In this document: positions 16,588 through 25,347 of the stretch, piece by piece
Position numbering within the stretch: position 1 is the stretch's first letter
How the letters are laid out: each line of letters starts with the position of its first letter
From: Alphaproteobacteria bacterium
GTDB lineage: Bacteria; Pseudomonadota; Alphaproteobacteria; Caulobacterales; Caulobacteraceae
DNA: 56,106 nucleotides
Direction: 5' to 3'
Assembly (NCBI GenBank): GCA_018820275.1
Contig: JAHJOO010000046.1
Span: forward strand, 1-56,106
Translations under genes and position numbers: made by a program
Notes under the pieces: model-generated
Databases searched by the model: none
Told to the model about the DNA's origin: nothing
What the model saw: only the letters and a program-made list of their open reading frames with translations

Positions 16588-17508
16588 TCATTCCTCCCCC
16601 AGGGCCTCGACGTGGGCGACGGCGGACCGACCCAGTCCCTCGAGGTCGTAACCGCCCTCGAGCGACGACACAATCCTGCCGCCGCAGACCCGGCGCGCCA
16701 CCTCGGCGACGGCCCGCGTGGCCCAGGCGAAATCCTCGGCCTCGAGGCTTTGGTGGGCCAGCGGGTCGCGCCGATGCGCGTCGAAGCCCGAGGAGATCAG
16801 GATCAGGTCCGGCGCGAACGCCTCCAGCGCGGGCGCCAGGCCGCCCTGAAACGCGGTCCGCCACGATTCGCGGGCGGCGTGCGGCGGCACGGGCACGTTG
16901 ACGACGTTCCCGACCCCCATCTCGGACGCCGCGCCCGTGCCGGGATACAGCGGCATCTGGTGGATCGAGCCGAGAAACAGGGTCGGATCGGCCTCGACCG
17001 CCGCCTGGGTCCCGTTGCCGTGATGGACGTCGAAGTCGATGACCGCCACGCGGGCCAGCCCCGCCGCCTGCGCCGCCCGCGCGGCCACCGCGACGTTCGA
17101 GAACAGGCAGAAGCCCATGGCCCTGTCCGGCTCCGCGTGATGTCCGGGCGGCCGCACGGCGCAGAAGGCGCGGGTGATGTCTCCGGCCGCCACGGCGCGG
17201 ACCGCGTCGATCACGGCGCCGGCCGCCAGCCGCGCCGCCCGCACGCTTCCGGGCGACAGGACGGTGTCCGGGTCCAGCGCCCGCATGCCCGCGTCCGGCG
17301 AGGCGTCCAGGATGCCGCGGACGAAGCCGGCCGGATGCACGCGCTCCAGATCGGCGACCTCCGCCTCCGTCGCGGCCCGGCGGTCGCCGTCCTGCCCGGC
17401 GTCGGCCAGGGCATCGAGCACGGCTGTCAGGCGCGCCGGCCGCTCGGGGTGCCCCTCCCCCGTCGCGTGGCGGATCATGTCCGGGTGGGTGAAGATCGGC
17501 ACGGCCAT
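16588..17508 (-). CDS. histone deacetylase-like amidohydrolase
   Basis: A 306-residue member of the arginase/deacetylase superfamily, class II HDAC-like. Key motifs are VRPPGHHAEP (active-site His pair), VIDFDVHHGNG (zinc-binding Asp and His) and LISSGFDAHRRDPL (second zinc Asp), with EGGYDL near the end. Bacterial members deacetylate small molecules such as acetylpolyamines, or acetyl-lysine; the in vivo substrate here is unknown. It lies 49 nt upstream of the histidine phosphatase on the same strand, and a divergent acetyltransferase begins 65 bp away. Confidence 0.93.
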   Translation of the reverse strand: MAVPIFTHPDMIRHATGEGHPERPARLTAVLDALADAGQDGDRRAATEAEVADLERVHPAGFVRGILDASPDAGMRALDPDTVLSPGSVRAARLAAGAVIDAVRAVAAGDITRAFCAVRPPGHHAEPDRAMGFCLFSNVAVAARAAQAAGLARVAVIDFDVHHGNGTQAAVEADPTLFLGSIHQMPLYPGTGAASEMGVGNVVNVPVPPHAARESWRTAFQGGLAPALEAFAPDLILISSGFDAHRRDPLAHQSLEAEDFAWATRAVAEVARRVCGGRIVSSLEGGYDLEGLGRSAVAHVEALGEE

Positions 17509-17572
17509 GCGTTCACCATAGGCGCCGACTCGCCCCCTGTCCCGCCCGGCGTGATCCCGCTAAAGCGCCGCC

Positions 17573-18115
17573 ATGCCCGCCGACGTTCTGATCCGCCCCG
17601 CCCGCCCCGAAGACGCCGAGGCCCTCGCCCGACTGGGCCGCCGCACCTTCATCGACACCTTCGTGACCGGCTTCGGCATTCCCTATCCGCAGGCGGACCT
17701 GGCCGCCCATCTGGACAAGACCTTCGGCGTCGAGGCGACCCGGGCGGCGCTGGCCGAGCCCGGCGCGGCCTGGTGGGTGGCCGACCGGGACGGCGACCTG
17801 CTGGCCTTCGCCAACGCCGGCCCCAACGGCCTGCCGCATCCGGACGCCACGCCGCGCGACGCCGAGCTGCGCCGCCTCTACGTCGACCGCTCGGCCCAGG
17901 GGCTCGGCCTCGGCACCGCGCTTCTGACCCGCGCGCTCGACTGGATGGCGGCCAACTCCGACGGCCCCCTCTGGATCGGCGTCTGGAGCGGCAACCTCAA
18001 GGCGCAGAAGCTCTATGCCGCCCACGGTTTCGTGAAGGCCGGGGAGTATCAGTACCCGGTCGGGAGCTGGATGGACGACGAGTTCATCCTCCGCCGGGAT
18101 GGACCCGCCGGCTGA
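17573..18115 (+). CDS. GNAT-family N-acetyltransferase
   Basis: A 180-residue GNAT protein. VLIRPARPEDAEALARLGRR is a typical first beta strand and helix; LRRLYVDRSAQGLGLGTALL is motif A with the acetyl-CoA pyrophosphate loop (QGLGLG); WIGVWSGNLKAQKLYAAHGF is motif B with the conserved Tyr. The acceptor cannot be told from sequence. Divergent from the HDAC-like gene, an acetylation/deacetylation pairing that may be coincidental. Confidence 0.92.
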   Translation: MPADVLIRPARPEDAEALARLGRRTFIDTFVTGFGIPYPQADLAAHLDKTFGVEATRAALAEPGAAWWVADRDGDLLAFANAGPNGLPHPDATPRDAELRRLYVDRSAQGLGLGTALLTRALDWMAANSDGPLWIGVWSGNLKAQKLYAAHGFVKAGEYQYPVGSWMDDEFILRRDGPAG

Positions 18116-18152
18116 GGCATGGTGACGTGTCGCGTCGCCACCGGAGTTGACC

Positions 18153-18800
18153 ATGTCGCGCATTCTGACCGCAGCCCTGATCTGGAGCGCCGCCGCGGGC
18201 GCGGCTCTCGCCCAGGCTCGCGACACCGAAGCGGCCCGGGCCCACGCCGACGCGGTCATCGCCCGCAGCGGCGCCGGCGCGTGGTTCGTCAACGCCACGA
18301 CTACCGAAATGCCCCAGGTCCGGCATGTGCCCAGCGGCCTGTTGTGCAACTTCCCGGCCGTGGACGACCGCGACGCGATCAACCTCTATCCGGTCCAGCC
18401 CGACGGCCCGCCTGCGGGCGAGGACGTCGGCTGCGCCGCCTGGTGGGACGAAATCTTCGTCAGCATGATCGTCACCCGCTATCCCCAGCAGTGGAGCGAG
18501 GAGGATCTGTTCGCCTCGGCCGTCGGCGACATCCGCCGCGCCTGGCAGAACGTGGAGCCGATCGCCGAATTCGAGTCGGCCCGCGTCGGGGACCAGCCCG
18601 AACCGCGCGCGGCCGCCTTCACGGGGGAGCGCAACGGCAATCCGGCCACCAACGTCGTCGTCGTCCGCAACATCGACGGCTGGACCTTCAAGGCGCGCGG
18701 CACCGGCTCGGCGAGCGACCCGGACACGACGGTCATCACCACCTTCGCCTTCGCCATCGCCATCCCCGGCGGCTGGGACGCCTTCACGGCCGGCCAGTGA
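18153..18800 (+). CDS. secreted protein of unknown function
   Basis: A 215-residue protein with a signal peptide (cleavage near GAALAQ) and a soluble remainder. Distinct features are the VRHVPSGLLCNFP segment and a second cysteine in EDVGCAAWWDE, a possible disulfide, and a C-terminal half with TTFAFAIAIPGGWDAF. The leading residues of the open frame before the ATG at 18153 would need a TTG start and are not used. I recognise no family. The VWA protein follows 13 nt downstream and may be co-transcribed. Confidence 0.7.
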   Translation: MSRILTAALIWSAAAGAALAQARDTEAARAHADAVIARSGAGAWFVNATTTEMPQVRHVPSGLLCNFPAVDDRDAINLYPVQPDGPPAGEDVGCAAWWDEIFVSMIVTRYPQQWSEEDLFASAVGDIRRAWQNVEPIAEFESARVGDQPEPRAAAFTGERNGNPATNVVVVRNIDGWTFKARGTGSASDPDTTVITTFAFAIAIPGGWDAFTAGQ

Positions 18801-18813
18801 CGGAAGACGGCTG

Positions 18814-19992
18814 ATGCTCCTGCCCTTCTTCACCGCCCTGCGCGACGCCAAGGTTCCGGTGTCGTTGAAGGAATGGCTGCATCTGATGGACGCCATGGAC
18901 CGCGGCGTGGCGTCGGGGCGCGTCGACGACTTCTACCACCTGTCGCGCGCCGTGCTGGTCAAGGACGAGAAGCACTACGACCGCTTCGACCAGGTCTTCG
19001 CCCGGGTGTTCTCCGGGGTCGAAAGCGTCGGACCCGATGCGCTGGCGCCGGCCGAGATCCCCGGGGACTGGCTGAAGCTGCTGACCGAGAAATACCTCTC
19101 CGACGAGGAGAAGGCGCAGATCCAGGCGCTCGGCGGCCTCGACGCGCTGATGGACACCCTGCGCAAGCGGCTCGAGGAGCAGCAAGGCCGGCACGAAGGC
19201 GGCAACAAGTGGATCGGCACCGGCGGGACCAGCCCCTTCGGCCACGGCGGCTACAATCCCGAGGGCGTGCGCATCGGCGGGCCGGGGCGACAGGGCCGCG
19301 CGGTCAAGGTCTGGGAGAAGCGCGAGTATCGCAACCTGGACGACTCGGTCGAACTGGGCACGCGCAACATCAAGGTCGCCCTGCGCCGGCTGCGCCGCTT
19401 CGCGCGCCAGGGCGCGCCCGACGAGCTGGACATGGACGCCACCATCGACGGCACCGCGCGCCAGGGCTGGCTGGACATCCACATGCGGCCCGAGCGCCGC
19501 AACACCATCAAGGTCCTGCTGTTCCTCGATGTCGGCGGGTCGATGGACGCCCACGTCCAGCTCTGCGAAGAGCTGTTCTCCGCCGCTCGGACCGAGTTCA
19601 AACACTTGGAATTCTTCTACTTCCACAACTGCCTCTACGAAGGCGTCTGGAAGGACAACCGGCGGCGTCACGCCGAGAAGACGCCGACCTGGGAGGTATT
19701 GAACAAATACCCCGGCGACTGGCGCGCCATCTTCGTCGGCGACGCCACCATGTCTCCGTATGAAGTGACCATGCCCGGCGGCTCCGTCGAGCACTGGAAC
19801 GAGGAGGCCGGGGCCGTCTGGTTGAAGCGGGCGACCCAGCAGTGGGACCGCATCGCCTGGCTGAACCCGGCACCCGAGCGCTACTGGGGCTATTCCGCGT
19901 CGGTGGGCATGATCCGCGAACTGGTCGAAGACCGCATGTATCCGCTGACGCTCGAGGGTCTGGACAAGGCCATGCGCGCCCTGTCGCGCTGA
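18814..19992 (+). CDS. VWA-domain protein, CoxE-like
   Basis: A 392-residue soluble protein. The N-terminal half (LPFFTALRDAKVPVSLKEW) is that of CoxE-like proteins, and the C-terminal von Willebrand A domain contains VLLFLDVGGSMDAHV, in which Asp-x-Gly-Gly-Ser replaces the usual Asp-x-Ser-x-Ser of the MIDAS metal site. These proteins normally work with a MoxR-type AAA+ ATPase as a chaperone pair that loads cofactors or assembles complexes. No MoxR gene is adjacent in this window. The Gly-rich linker near residues 130-155 separates the two halves. Confidence 0.88.
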   Translation: MLLPFFTALRDAKVPVSLKEWLHLMDAMDRGVASGRVDDFYHLSRAVLVKDEKHYDRFDQVFARVFSGVESVGPDALAPAEIPGDWLKLLTEKYLSDEEKAQIQALGGLDALMDTLRKRLEEQQGRHEGGNKWIGTGGTSPFGHGGYNPEGVRIGGPGRQGRAVKVWEKREYRNLDDSVELGTRNIKVALRRLRRFARQGAPDELDMDATIDGTARQGWLDIHMRPERRNTIKVLLFLDVGGSMDAHVQLCEELFSAARTEFKHLEFFYFHNCLYEGVWKDNRRRHAEKTPTWEVLNKYPGDWRAIFVGDATMSPYEVTMPGGSVEHWNEEAGAVWLKRATQQWDRIAWLNPAPERYWGYSASVGMIRELVEDRMYPLTLEGLDKAMRALSR

Positions 19993-20078
19993 CCCACGGG
20001 CGGGCGGCTGCCGTCAGGCTCCGTCAGTGGTCGTGGCCGGCCATTGAGCGCACGAAGGTCCGCGGAGGGACTTTCGCC

Positions 20079-20735
20079 ATGCTTCTGCTCGCCACCGCTT
20101 CGCTGACCTTGGCGTTCCAGGATCCACCTCCGGGAGAGGTCATCTCCACCGCCCCGCCTCCGGCCGCCGCATCGACGCTCGCCGATCCCTTCGCAGCGCC
20201 GCCGCCGCCCCGCGCGCAGTCGTCGGTAGATTTTTCGGCGTATGCCGAAACGGTGGCGGAACGTGCGCCCGCTTCCTCGGGCACGGTGGCGGATACCGTC
20301 ACGCCGCGTCCCGCCGAGCGTCCGCGATTTTCCTTGGGGCACCTTGCCGAAGGCCCGGTTTGGGGTCCATCGGCCCAACCTGTCGAACCCTTCGACCGCG
20401 CATTCGCCAACTCCCGCGCCTCGGGCGCGCCAGCCGCCGCCTCAGCCACCCGGGAGCCCCTTCCGGCAGAGGCCCTGTCGGATCCGGTCTACTACGCCGC
20501 CCGGCAGTGCCGACCGGAGGTGCGCCCGGCGTCTGAGGGGGTCGCCGAGTGCTTCGACCGAATCGACCGCGCGGTCCGCGAAGAGCAGGACCGCCGCGCG
20601 GCCGCGCGTCGCCCGCGCACGACATGCACGAGGGACGAGACCCGGGACGACGACGGCCGGACGTCGTCGACGTCCGGCCGTTGCGTCATCGGCACGGGGG
20701 ACCCGGCCGAACTGGAACGCGTTCTGGGCTGGTGA
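20079..20735 (+). CDS. proline/alanine-rich protein of unknown function
   Basis: A 218-residue protein beginning behind a GGAGGG site with a short hydrophobic start (LLLATASLTLAF) that may be a signal peptide, then low-complexity Pro/Ala/Ser-rich sequence to about residue 130, and a short C-terminal region with cysteines in AARQCRPEV, AECFDRIDRAVREEQ, TTCTRDE and GRCVIG. No recognisable domain. The low-complexity region has ordinary codon use for the window, so it is probably a true but poorly conserved exported protein. Confidence 0.6.
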   Translation: MLLLATASLTLAFQDPPPGEVISTAPPPAAASTLADPFAAPPPPRAQSSVDFSAYAETVAERAPASSGTVADTVTPRPAERPRFSLGHLAEGPVWGPSAQPVEPFDRAFANSRASGAPAAASATREPLPAEALSDPVYYAARQCRPEVRPASEGVAECFDRIDRAVREEQDRRAAARRPRTTCTRDETRDDDGRTSSTSGRCVIGTGDPAELERVLGW

Positions 20736-20738
20736 AGA

Positions 20739-20918
20739 TCAGTCCTTGCCGCGCACGGCGTCCTTGACGCCCCCGATGGTGTTCTGGACCTTGCCCTCGA
20801 CCTGGTCGGCCTGACCCTCGGCCTTCAGCTTTTCGTCGCCGGTCACCTTGCCGACGGCTTCCTTGATGTTGCCGCCGGCCTGTTTGGCGGCGCCTTCGAT
20901 GCGATCATGATCGGGCAT
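20739..20918 (-). CDS. CsbD-family stress protein
   Basis: A 59-residue hydrophilic protein starting MPDHDRIEGAAKQAGG and carrying the CsbD repeats VTGDEKLKAEGQADQVEGK and VQNTIGGVKDAV. CsbD-like proteins are small, disordered and induced by the general stress response in many bacteria, with unknown biochemistry. The ATG at 20918 is preceded by a GGGAGCT-type site; an earlier in-frame start adds 11 atypical residues. It lies 69 bp downstream of the NUDIX gene of the signalling operon. Confidence 0.9.
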   Translation of the reverse strand: MPDHDRIEGAAKQAGGNIKEAVGKVTGDEKLKAEGQADQVEGKVQNTIGGVKDAVRGKD

Positions 20919-20987
20919 GGGGAGCTCCCTGTCGTCTGGCGGCGCCACCAAGACGCCGCTTCGGTCAGGAAAGCGCGCGCCGACGCC

Positions 20988-21461
20988 TCAGCGTTCCGTA
21001 TGGCCGCGCTTCGCCCGGTCCCGCAGCCATCGCGCGACGGCCCAGGCGTGGGCGTCATGGCGCAGTTCCGCGACCGCCCGGTGAGGGTCCAGCCAGACCA
21101 GTTCATGGTCGTCCTCGACCTTGGCCGCCGGATCATGGTCGCGGCACGTCGCGGTCCAGAACCCGCCGACGTTGTCGACAGGAGTACCGTCAGACCTGCG
21201 GAAACACTGACCGGCCTCGGCGAAGCGCTCGCCGGGCACGACGGTCATCCCCGTCTCCTCGACGAACTCCCGCACCAGGGCCTCGGCCTCCGTCTCCGCC
21301 CCGTCGACGGCACCGCCCGGCAGGTCGAAATAGCCGCCGCCGCCGCGCGTCACGCGCACGCAGGCGATCAGCCCGTCCCGCTCGACGACCCCGAAGGCCG
21401 TGGGACGGCGTTTGTGGTCGACGCCGGGCTCGGCCTCGCCGAACTGAAGGCGGGGCGTCAA
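20988..21461 (-). CDS. NUDIX hydrolase
   Basis: A 157-residue protein with a Nudix box beginning GGAVDGAETEAEALVREF and continuing VEETGM (about residues 50-72), containing the REFVEE core that binds Mg2+. The N-terminal RPTAFGVVERDGLIACVRV strand and the DHELVWLDP turn fit the ADP-ribose/8-oxo-dGTP type of small NUDIX enzymes, but the substrate is not evident. Its start overlaps the stop of the upstream receiver-kinase gene by 4 nt, so it is translated as part of that signalling operon. Confidence 0.92.
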   Translation of the reverse strand: MTPRLQFGEAEPGVDHKRRPTAFGVVERDGLIACVRVTRGGGGYFDLPGGAVDGAETEAEALVREFVEETGMTVVPGERFAEAGQCFRRSDGTPVDNVGGFWTATCRDHDPAAKVEDDHELVWLDPHRAVAELRHDAHAWAVARWLRDRAKRGHTER

Positions 21462-22504
21462 AGGTCGAACGCCAGGCGCGCCCGGACGCCCTTGTGCTCG
21501 GCGTCGAACTCCAGCGCGCTCTTCAGGCCGCCGGCCATGGCGGCGATGATCTTGCGGCCAAGCCCCGTGCCCTTGGGCCGCGAGTCCGCCGGATCCAGGC
21601 CCGGCCCGTCGTCCTCGACGGTCAGCACCGCCCGGTCGCCCTCGGCCCGGCGCAGGATGACCCGGATCTCGCCCCCCTGCCCGGGCGCATAGGCGTATTT
21701 CACCGCATTGGTCACCAGTTCCGAGACGATGACGCCGAGCGACACGGCCTGGTCGGTGGACACCGTCAGCGGCTCCGCCTCCAGGGTCAGGTTCGGCGAG
21801 GCGCCGCCCGGGCCGAGAGACTGGCCGAGCTCGTCGATCAGTCCGCGCAGGTACTCGTGCAACGCCACCGTCGCCATGTCGCCGGACGTGTAGAGGCGGC
21901 GGTGGACGTGGGCCACCGCCTCGATGCGGACCTGGGCCTCGCGCAGCGCGACCTTGGCACCCCCGTCATTCAACTGGCGCGCCTGCAGGGAAATAAAGCT
22001 CGAGACCAGCTGGAGCGAGTTGCCGACGCGGTGGTTCACCTCCCGCAGCATGGCCTCGGCCCGGTCGCGGGCGGCGGCCACCTCGGCCTGGGCCTGTTCG
22101 TTCTCGCGCTGCAGGCGCCGCCGGTTCAGCGCGTCGTCGACGGCGTTGCGCAACAGGGAGGTGAAGTCCTCGGACACGTCCTTGATGACGTAGTCGGCGG
22201 CGCCGGCGCGCAGGGCCGCCACGGCGAGGGAACCCTCCTGCGCGCCGGTGACGTAGACCACCGGCGGCGCGTCGGGCAGGGCGATCATCTCGGGCAGGAC
22301 GTCGATCCCGTCGCGGCCGGGCATGTAGTGGTCCAGGGCGCAGACGTCCCAGCCGCCTTCGGCCATCAGGCGCAGTCCCTCGTCGCCGTCGCCCGCGCAG
22401 ACGACGTCGTAGCCGTGGCGGCCCAGCTCCTTCTGGACGAGGCGCGACAACGCGCGGTCGTCATCGACATAGAGCAGCCGGACGGGGCGTTTCAGGTCGA
22501 TCAC
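21458..22504 (-). CDS. receiver-HisKA_2 hybrid histidine kinase
   Basis: A 348-residue soluble protein. An N-terminal receiver (phospho-acceptor Asp in VCALDHYMPGRDG, about residue 57) is followed by a coiled linker, a HisKA_2-type dimerisation region with VNHRVGNSLQLVSSFISLQ (the phospho-His near residue 157) and a HATPase with SELVTNAVKYAY, EDDGPGLDP and KGTGLGRKI. HisKA_2/HWE kinases in alphaproteobacteria often feed the PhyR general stress pathway. The receiver at the N-terminus suggests control by another kinase, most likely the CHASE3 kinase of this operon. Overlaps neighbours by 4 nt at both ends. Confidence 0.93.
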   Translation of the reverse strand: MIDLKRPVRLLYVDDDRALSRLVQKELGRHGYDVVCAGDGDEGLRLMAEGGWDVCALDHYMPGRDGIDVLPEMIALPDAPPVVYVTGAQEGSLAVAALRAGAADYVIKDVSEDFTSLLRNAVDDALNRRRLQRENEQAQAEVAAARDRAEAMLREVNHRVGNSLQLVSSFISLQARQLNDGGAKVALREAQVRIEAVAHVHRRLYTSGDMATVALHEYLRGLIDELGQSLGPGGASPNLTLEAEPLTVSTDQAVSLGVIVSELVTNAVKYAYAPGQGGEIRVILRRAEGDRAVLTVEDDGPGLDPADSRPKGTGLGRKIIAAMAGGLKSALEFDAEHKGVRARLAFDL

Positions 22505-22926
22505 TCGATGTCCGGGGCCTGCATCACCGACAGGAAGAGGCCGAGCTGCCGTATGGCGTCGGCGAAATTCTCGTAGTCGACGGGCTTGGTGATGTAGACG
22601 TTGCAGCCCAGATCGTAGCAGCGCTGGATCTCGACCTTGTCGTCGGTGGTGGTCAGGATCACGACCGGCGCGCGGCGCAGGCGCTCGTCGCCCTTGACCT
22701 TCTGCAGGATGTCGGTGCCCGACATGTCCGGCAGATTCAGGTCCAGCAGGATCAGCAGGGGCCCGTTGAGCTTCACCTCTTCGGAAAAGAGGTAGTCCAG
22801 CGCCGACCCGCCGTCCGCGAAATGGGCGATCTCGTTGGAGATGTTGGCGCGGCGGATATTCTTCTCGATCAGCCGCGCGTGTCCGTGGTCGTCCTCGACC
22901 ATGACGATCTTGACGGGATGGCTCAT
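22501..22926 (-). CDS. single-domain response regulator
   Basis: A 141-residue Rcp1-like receiver protein with no output domain. Acidic pair EDD near residue 12, phospho-acceptor Asp in LLILLDLNLPDMSG (about residue 63), Thr in VILTTTDD and Lys in VYITKPVDY are all present. Such proteins shuttle phosphoryl groups or bind partners. Overlaps the kinase genes on both sides by 4 nt, so it is the middle of a kinase-receiver-hybrid relay. Confidence 0.94.
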   Translation of the reverse strand: MSHPVKIVMVEDDHGHARLIEKNIRRANISNEIAHFADGGSALDYLFSEEVKLNGPLLILLDLNLPDMSGTDILQKVKGDERLRRAPVVILTTTDDKVEIQRCYDLGCNVYITKPVDYENFADAIRQLGLFLSVMQAPDIE

Positions 22927-24455
22927 GCGGGGTCTCCGGACGCGGTCACTGGCAGTCTTCTGGGCAATATCAGGGAAAAGGTCGAGCCCTCCCCGGCGAC
23001 GCTCGTCACCTCGACCTCTCCGCCGAGGCGCCGGGCCCCGTTGCGGACGAAGGCCAGACCGAGGCCCTCGCCCGGGCGGTCCTGCTTGCCGGCGCGCCGG
23101 AACAGTTCAAAGATTCGCTCCAGGTCCCGCGGGGCCACGCCGCGGCCGTTGTCGGCGACGCGGATCTCCACCATGCCGTCGTCGCGCGTCACGCCGTCGA
23201 TGCGGATCCGGCCGGGGCGGGCCGGGTCGAGATATTTCACCGCATTGTCGAGCAGATTGCCCAGCAACTGCTCGACCGTCAGGCGGTCGCTCTGAAGGGC
23301 GGGCAAGTCTCCCACCTCGATCTCGGCACCCTGGGCGTCGGTCTGGTGGTGAATCGCGGCGATCGCGTTCTCCGCGAGGCCCCTCAGGTCAATCGCTTCG
23401 GGCGTCAGGGCCCGGCGGCCGTCGCGCGACAGCCGCAGGATGGCATTGATCAGCCGGTCCATCTTCTCGGTCGAGGCGCGAATGAAGCCGATCGCCTCCG
23501 GCACGTCCTCGCGCACGGCGACCAGGGCGTCCTGCTCGATCAGCTTCGGAGACTTCGTCTCCACCAGCGTCATCTGGCGGTCGATGACGAGGCCCGCCTG
23601 CTCGAGCTCCGAGGTGTAGCCCATGACGTTCACCAGCGGCGCTCTCAGGTCGTGACTGACGATGTAGGCGAAGCGCTGGATTTCCTCATTGGCCCGGGTC
23701 AGCGCCAGGGTCCGGTCGCGCACCTGGTCCTCCAGCCCGGCGTTGAGGCGGTCGAGGTCCAGCTGCTTGTCCCGCATCTCGACGATGTAGGTCCGGACCA
23801 GCCAGCCGATGACGATCGCCAGGCCGACGATCAGCAGGCTGGAGACGCCGTTCATGACGCCGACCGTGCGCAGGCTGTTGGTCGAGGCGAAGTTCGCCGC
23901 TTCCAGACGGGCCCCGGTCAGGTCGTCGATGGCGTTCACCGCCGTCCGCAACCGCTCCGTCAGCGCCTGTCCCTGACCGGTGGCCATGACCCGCACGGCA
24001 TCCGCGCTCCGTCCGGCCCGCGCCAGATCCAGCGTCACACCCAGTTCCTGGGCCTTCTCACGGGCGGCGGCGCGCACCTCCGCGACCAGCGGGGCCAGTT
24101 CGGCGTCCTCGCGCGCTTCGCCGGCAAGCGCGAGCAACGCCTGGTCCACTTCCCGCAGACCTTCGGTCGCCTCGGCTTCACGCGCGGCCTCGCCCGTCAA
24201 CAAATAGGCGCGTTGCGACGTTTCGGCCGTCAGCGTGCCCATCAGCACCGATCGCGCCGCCCGGCGGGTGTCCTGGAAGGACCGGGCGAGAGCGTCCTGC
24301 TCCGCCGTGCGATCGATCAGCGCGAAGGCGGTGACGTTCACCGCCAGCTTCAACGCCAGGGCGACGACGAGCAGCAGCACGACCTTCCGCCCGAATCCCG
24401 GCGTGTTCAGGAACCGGCGGAGGGCGGCAAATCGGGAACTGGGCGTCGCGGGCAT
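22923..24455 (-). CDS. CHASE3-domain sensor histidine kinase
   Basis: A 510-residue membrane kinase. A first transmembrane helix (about residues 24-45), a periplasmic CHASE3-type four-helix domain containing ETSQRAYLLTGE, a second helix (MNGVSSLLIVGLAIVIGWLV), a coiled coil, a HisKA domain with YIVSHDLRAPLVNVMGY and a HATPase with LLGNLLDNAVKYL, ADNGRGV and GEGLGLAFVRN. CHASE3 senses unknown extracytoplasmic signals. The start at 24455 is chosen because the open frame upstream is a low-complexity shadow. First gene of the coupled signalling operon that ends with NUDIX and possibly CsbD. Confidence 0.93.
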   Translation of the reverse strand: MPATPSSRFAALRRFLNTPGFGRKVVLLLVVALALKLAVNVTAFALIDRTAEQDALARSFQDTRRAARSVLMGTLTAETSQRAYLLTGEAAREAEATEGLREVDQALLALAGEAREDAELAPLVAEVRAAAREKAQELGVTLDLARAGRSADAVRVMATGQGQALTERLRTAVNAIDDLTGARLEAANFASTNSLRTVGVMNGVSSLLIVGLAIVIGWLVRTYIVEMRDKQLDLDRLNAGLEDQVRDRTLALTRANEEIQRFAYIVSHDLRAPLVNVMGYTSELEQAGLVIDRQMTLVETKSPKLIEQDALVAVREDVPEAIGFIRASTEKMDRLINAILRLSRDGRRALTPEAIDLRGLAENAIAAIHHQTDAQGAEIEVGDLPALQSDRLTVEQLLGNLLDNAVKYLDPARPGRIRIDGVTRDDGMVEIRVADNGRGVAPRDLERIFELFRRAGKQDRPGEGLGLAFVRNGARRLGGEVEVTSVAGEGSTFSLILPRRLPVTASGDPA

Positions 24456-24576
24456 GGCGGCGGAACATCGTCGGCGCGCCGCCCGAAGTCCAGTCGCCTC
24501 GAGGGTGAACCTTCGCCGAACGGCGGGATTAGGGCTATACGGTGTCCCGGGGAAGCTGTGCGGAGGGGAATGGGCC

Positions 24577-25284
24577 ATGGTCTGGTGGTGGTGGATCGTT
24601 CCGGCGATCTCGGCGGTTCTCGGCGTGATCTTCCTGTTCAGCGGCCTCGGCTCGCTGTTTCGGGGGCGCTTCGTCTCGGGCGGCCTCGGTGCCGTCGGCG
24701 GCGGCGGCCTTCTGGCCGCGGCGGCGATCGCCGCCCTGCTCGGCCTCAACGTCCAGACCTATTCGCGCCTCACCTACGAGCGCCCGGTCGCCACCATCCG
24801 GACCAAACAGCTGGGGCCGCAGTTTTTCGAAGCCACCGTCATTCAGCCGGCCGCGGGCGACGACGCCCAGCCGGTGGTCGGCGTCTACCCCATGCACGGC
24901 GACGAGTGGCGGCTGGAGGCGCAGGTCCTGCGCTGGAAACCCTGGGCCAACGTCCTCGGCCTCGACACCCAGTACCGCCTCGACCGCCTTTCCGGTCGCT
25001 ACCGGACCATCGAGCAGGAGCGCACGGCCGTCCGCAGTGTCCACGCCGTCGAGGGCGGCGCGCCGGAGGTCGACCTGCCGTGGTCGCTCAGCGCCTGGGA
25101 CATGGCCCGCAAATACCGTCGCTGGGTTGACCCGGTGGACACCCTCTACGGCGGCGGTGCCTATATGCCGATGGCCGACGGGGCCGAGTACGAGGTCTGG
25201 ATCACCCAGTCCGGCCTGATCGCCCGCCCGACCAACGCCGTGGCCCGCACCGCCTCATCGGGCGGCTGGGTCGAGGTCGACTGA
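24577..25284 (+). CDS. membrane-anchored protein of unknown function
   Basis: A 235-residue protein with two N-terminal hydrophobic helices (VWWWWIVPAISAVLGVIFLF and GGLGAVGGGGLLAAAAIAAL) followed by a soluble domain containing TYERPVATIRTK, VYPMHGDEWRLEAQVLRW and YRLDRLSGRYR. A GGAGGGG site lies 9 nt before the ATG. Homologues in Caulobacterales are usually called multidrug transporter-like, but it lacks the helices of a transporter, so I leave the function open. Confidence 0.75.
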   Translation: MVWWWWIVPAISAVLGVIFLFSGLGSLFRGRFVSGGLGAVGGGGLLAAAAIAALLGLNVQTYSRLTYERPVATIRTKQLGPQFFEATVIQPAAGDDAQPVVGVYPMHGDEWRLEAQVLRWKPWANVLGLDTQYRLDRLSGRYRTIEQERTAVRSVHAVEGGAPEVDLPWSLSAWDMARKYRRWVDPVDTLYGGGAYMPMADGAEYEVWITQSGLIARPTNAVARTASSGGWVEVD

Positions 25285-25347
25285 AGAGTCCGTGCGCGCG
25301 GCGGTGCGCCGTGCCATGAAGGCGATCAACCGTCTCGAGGCCCGCCC

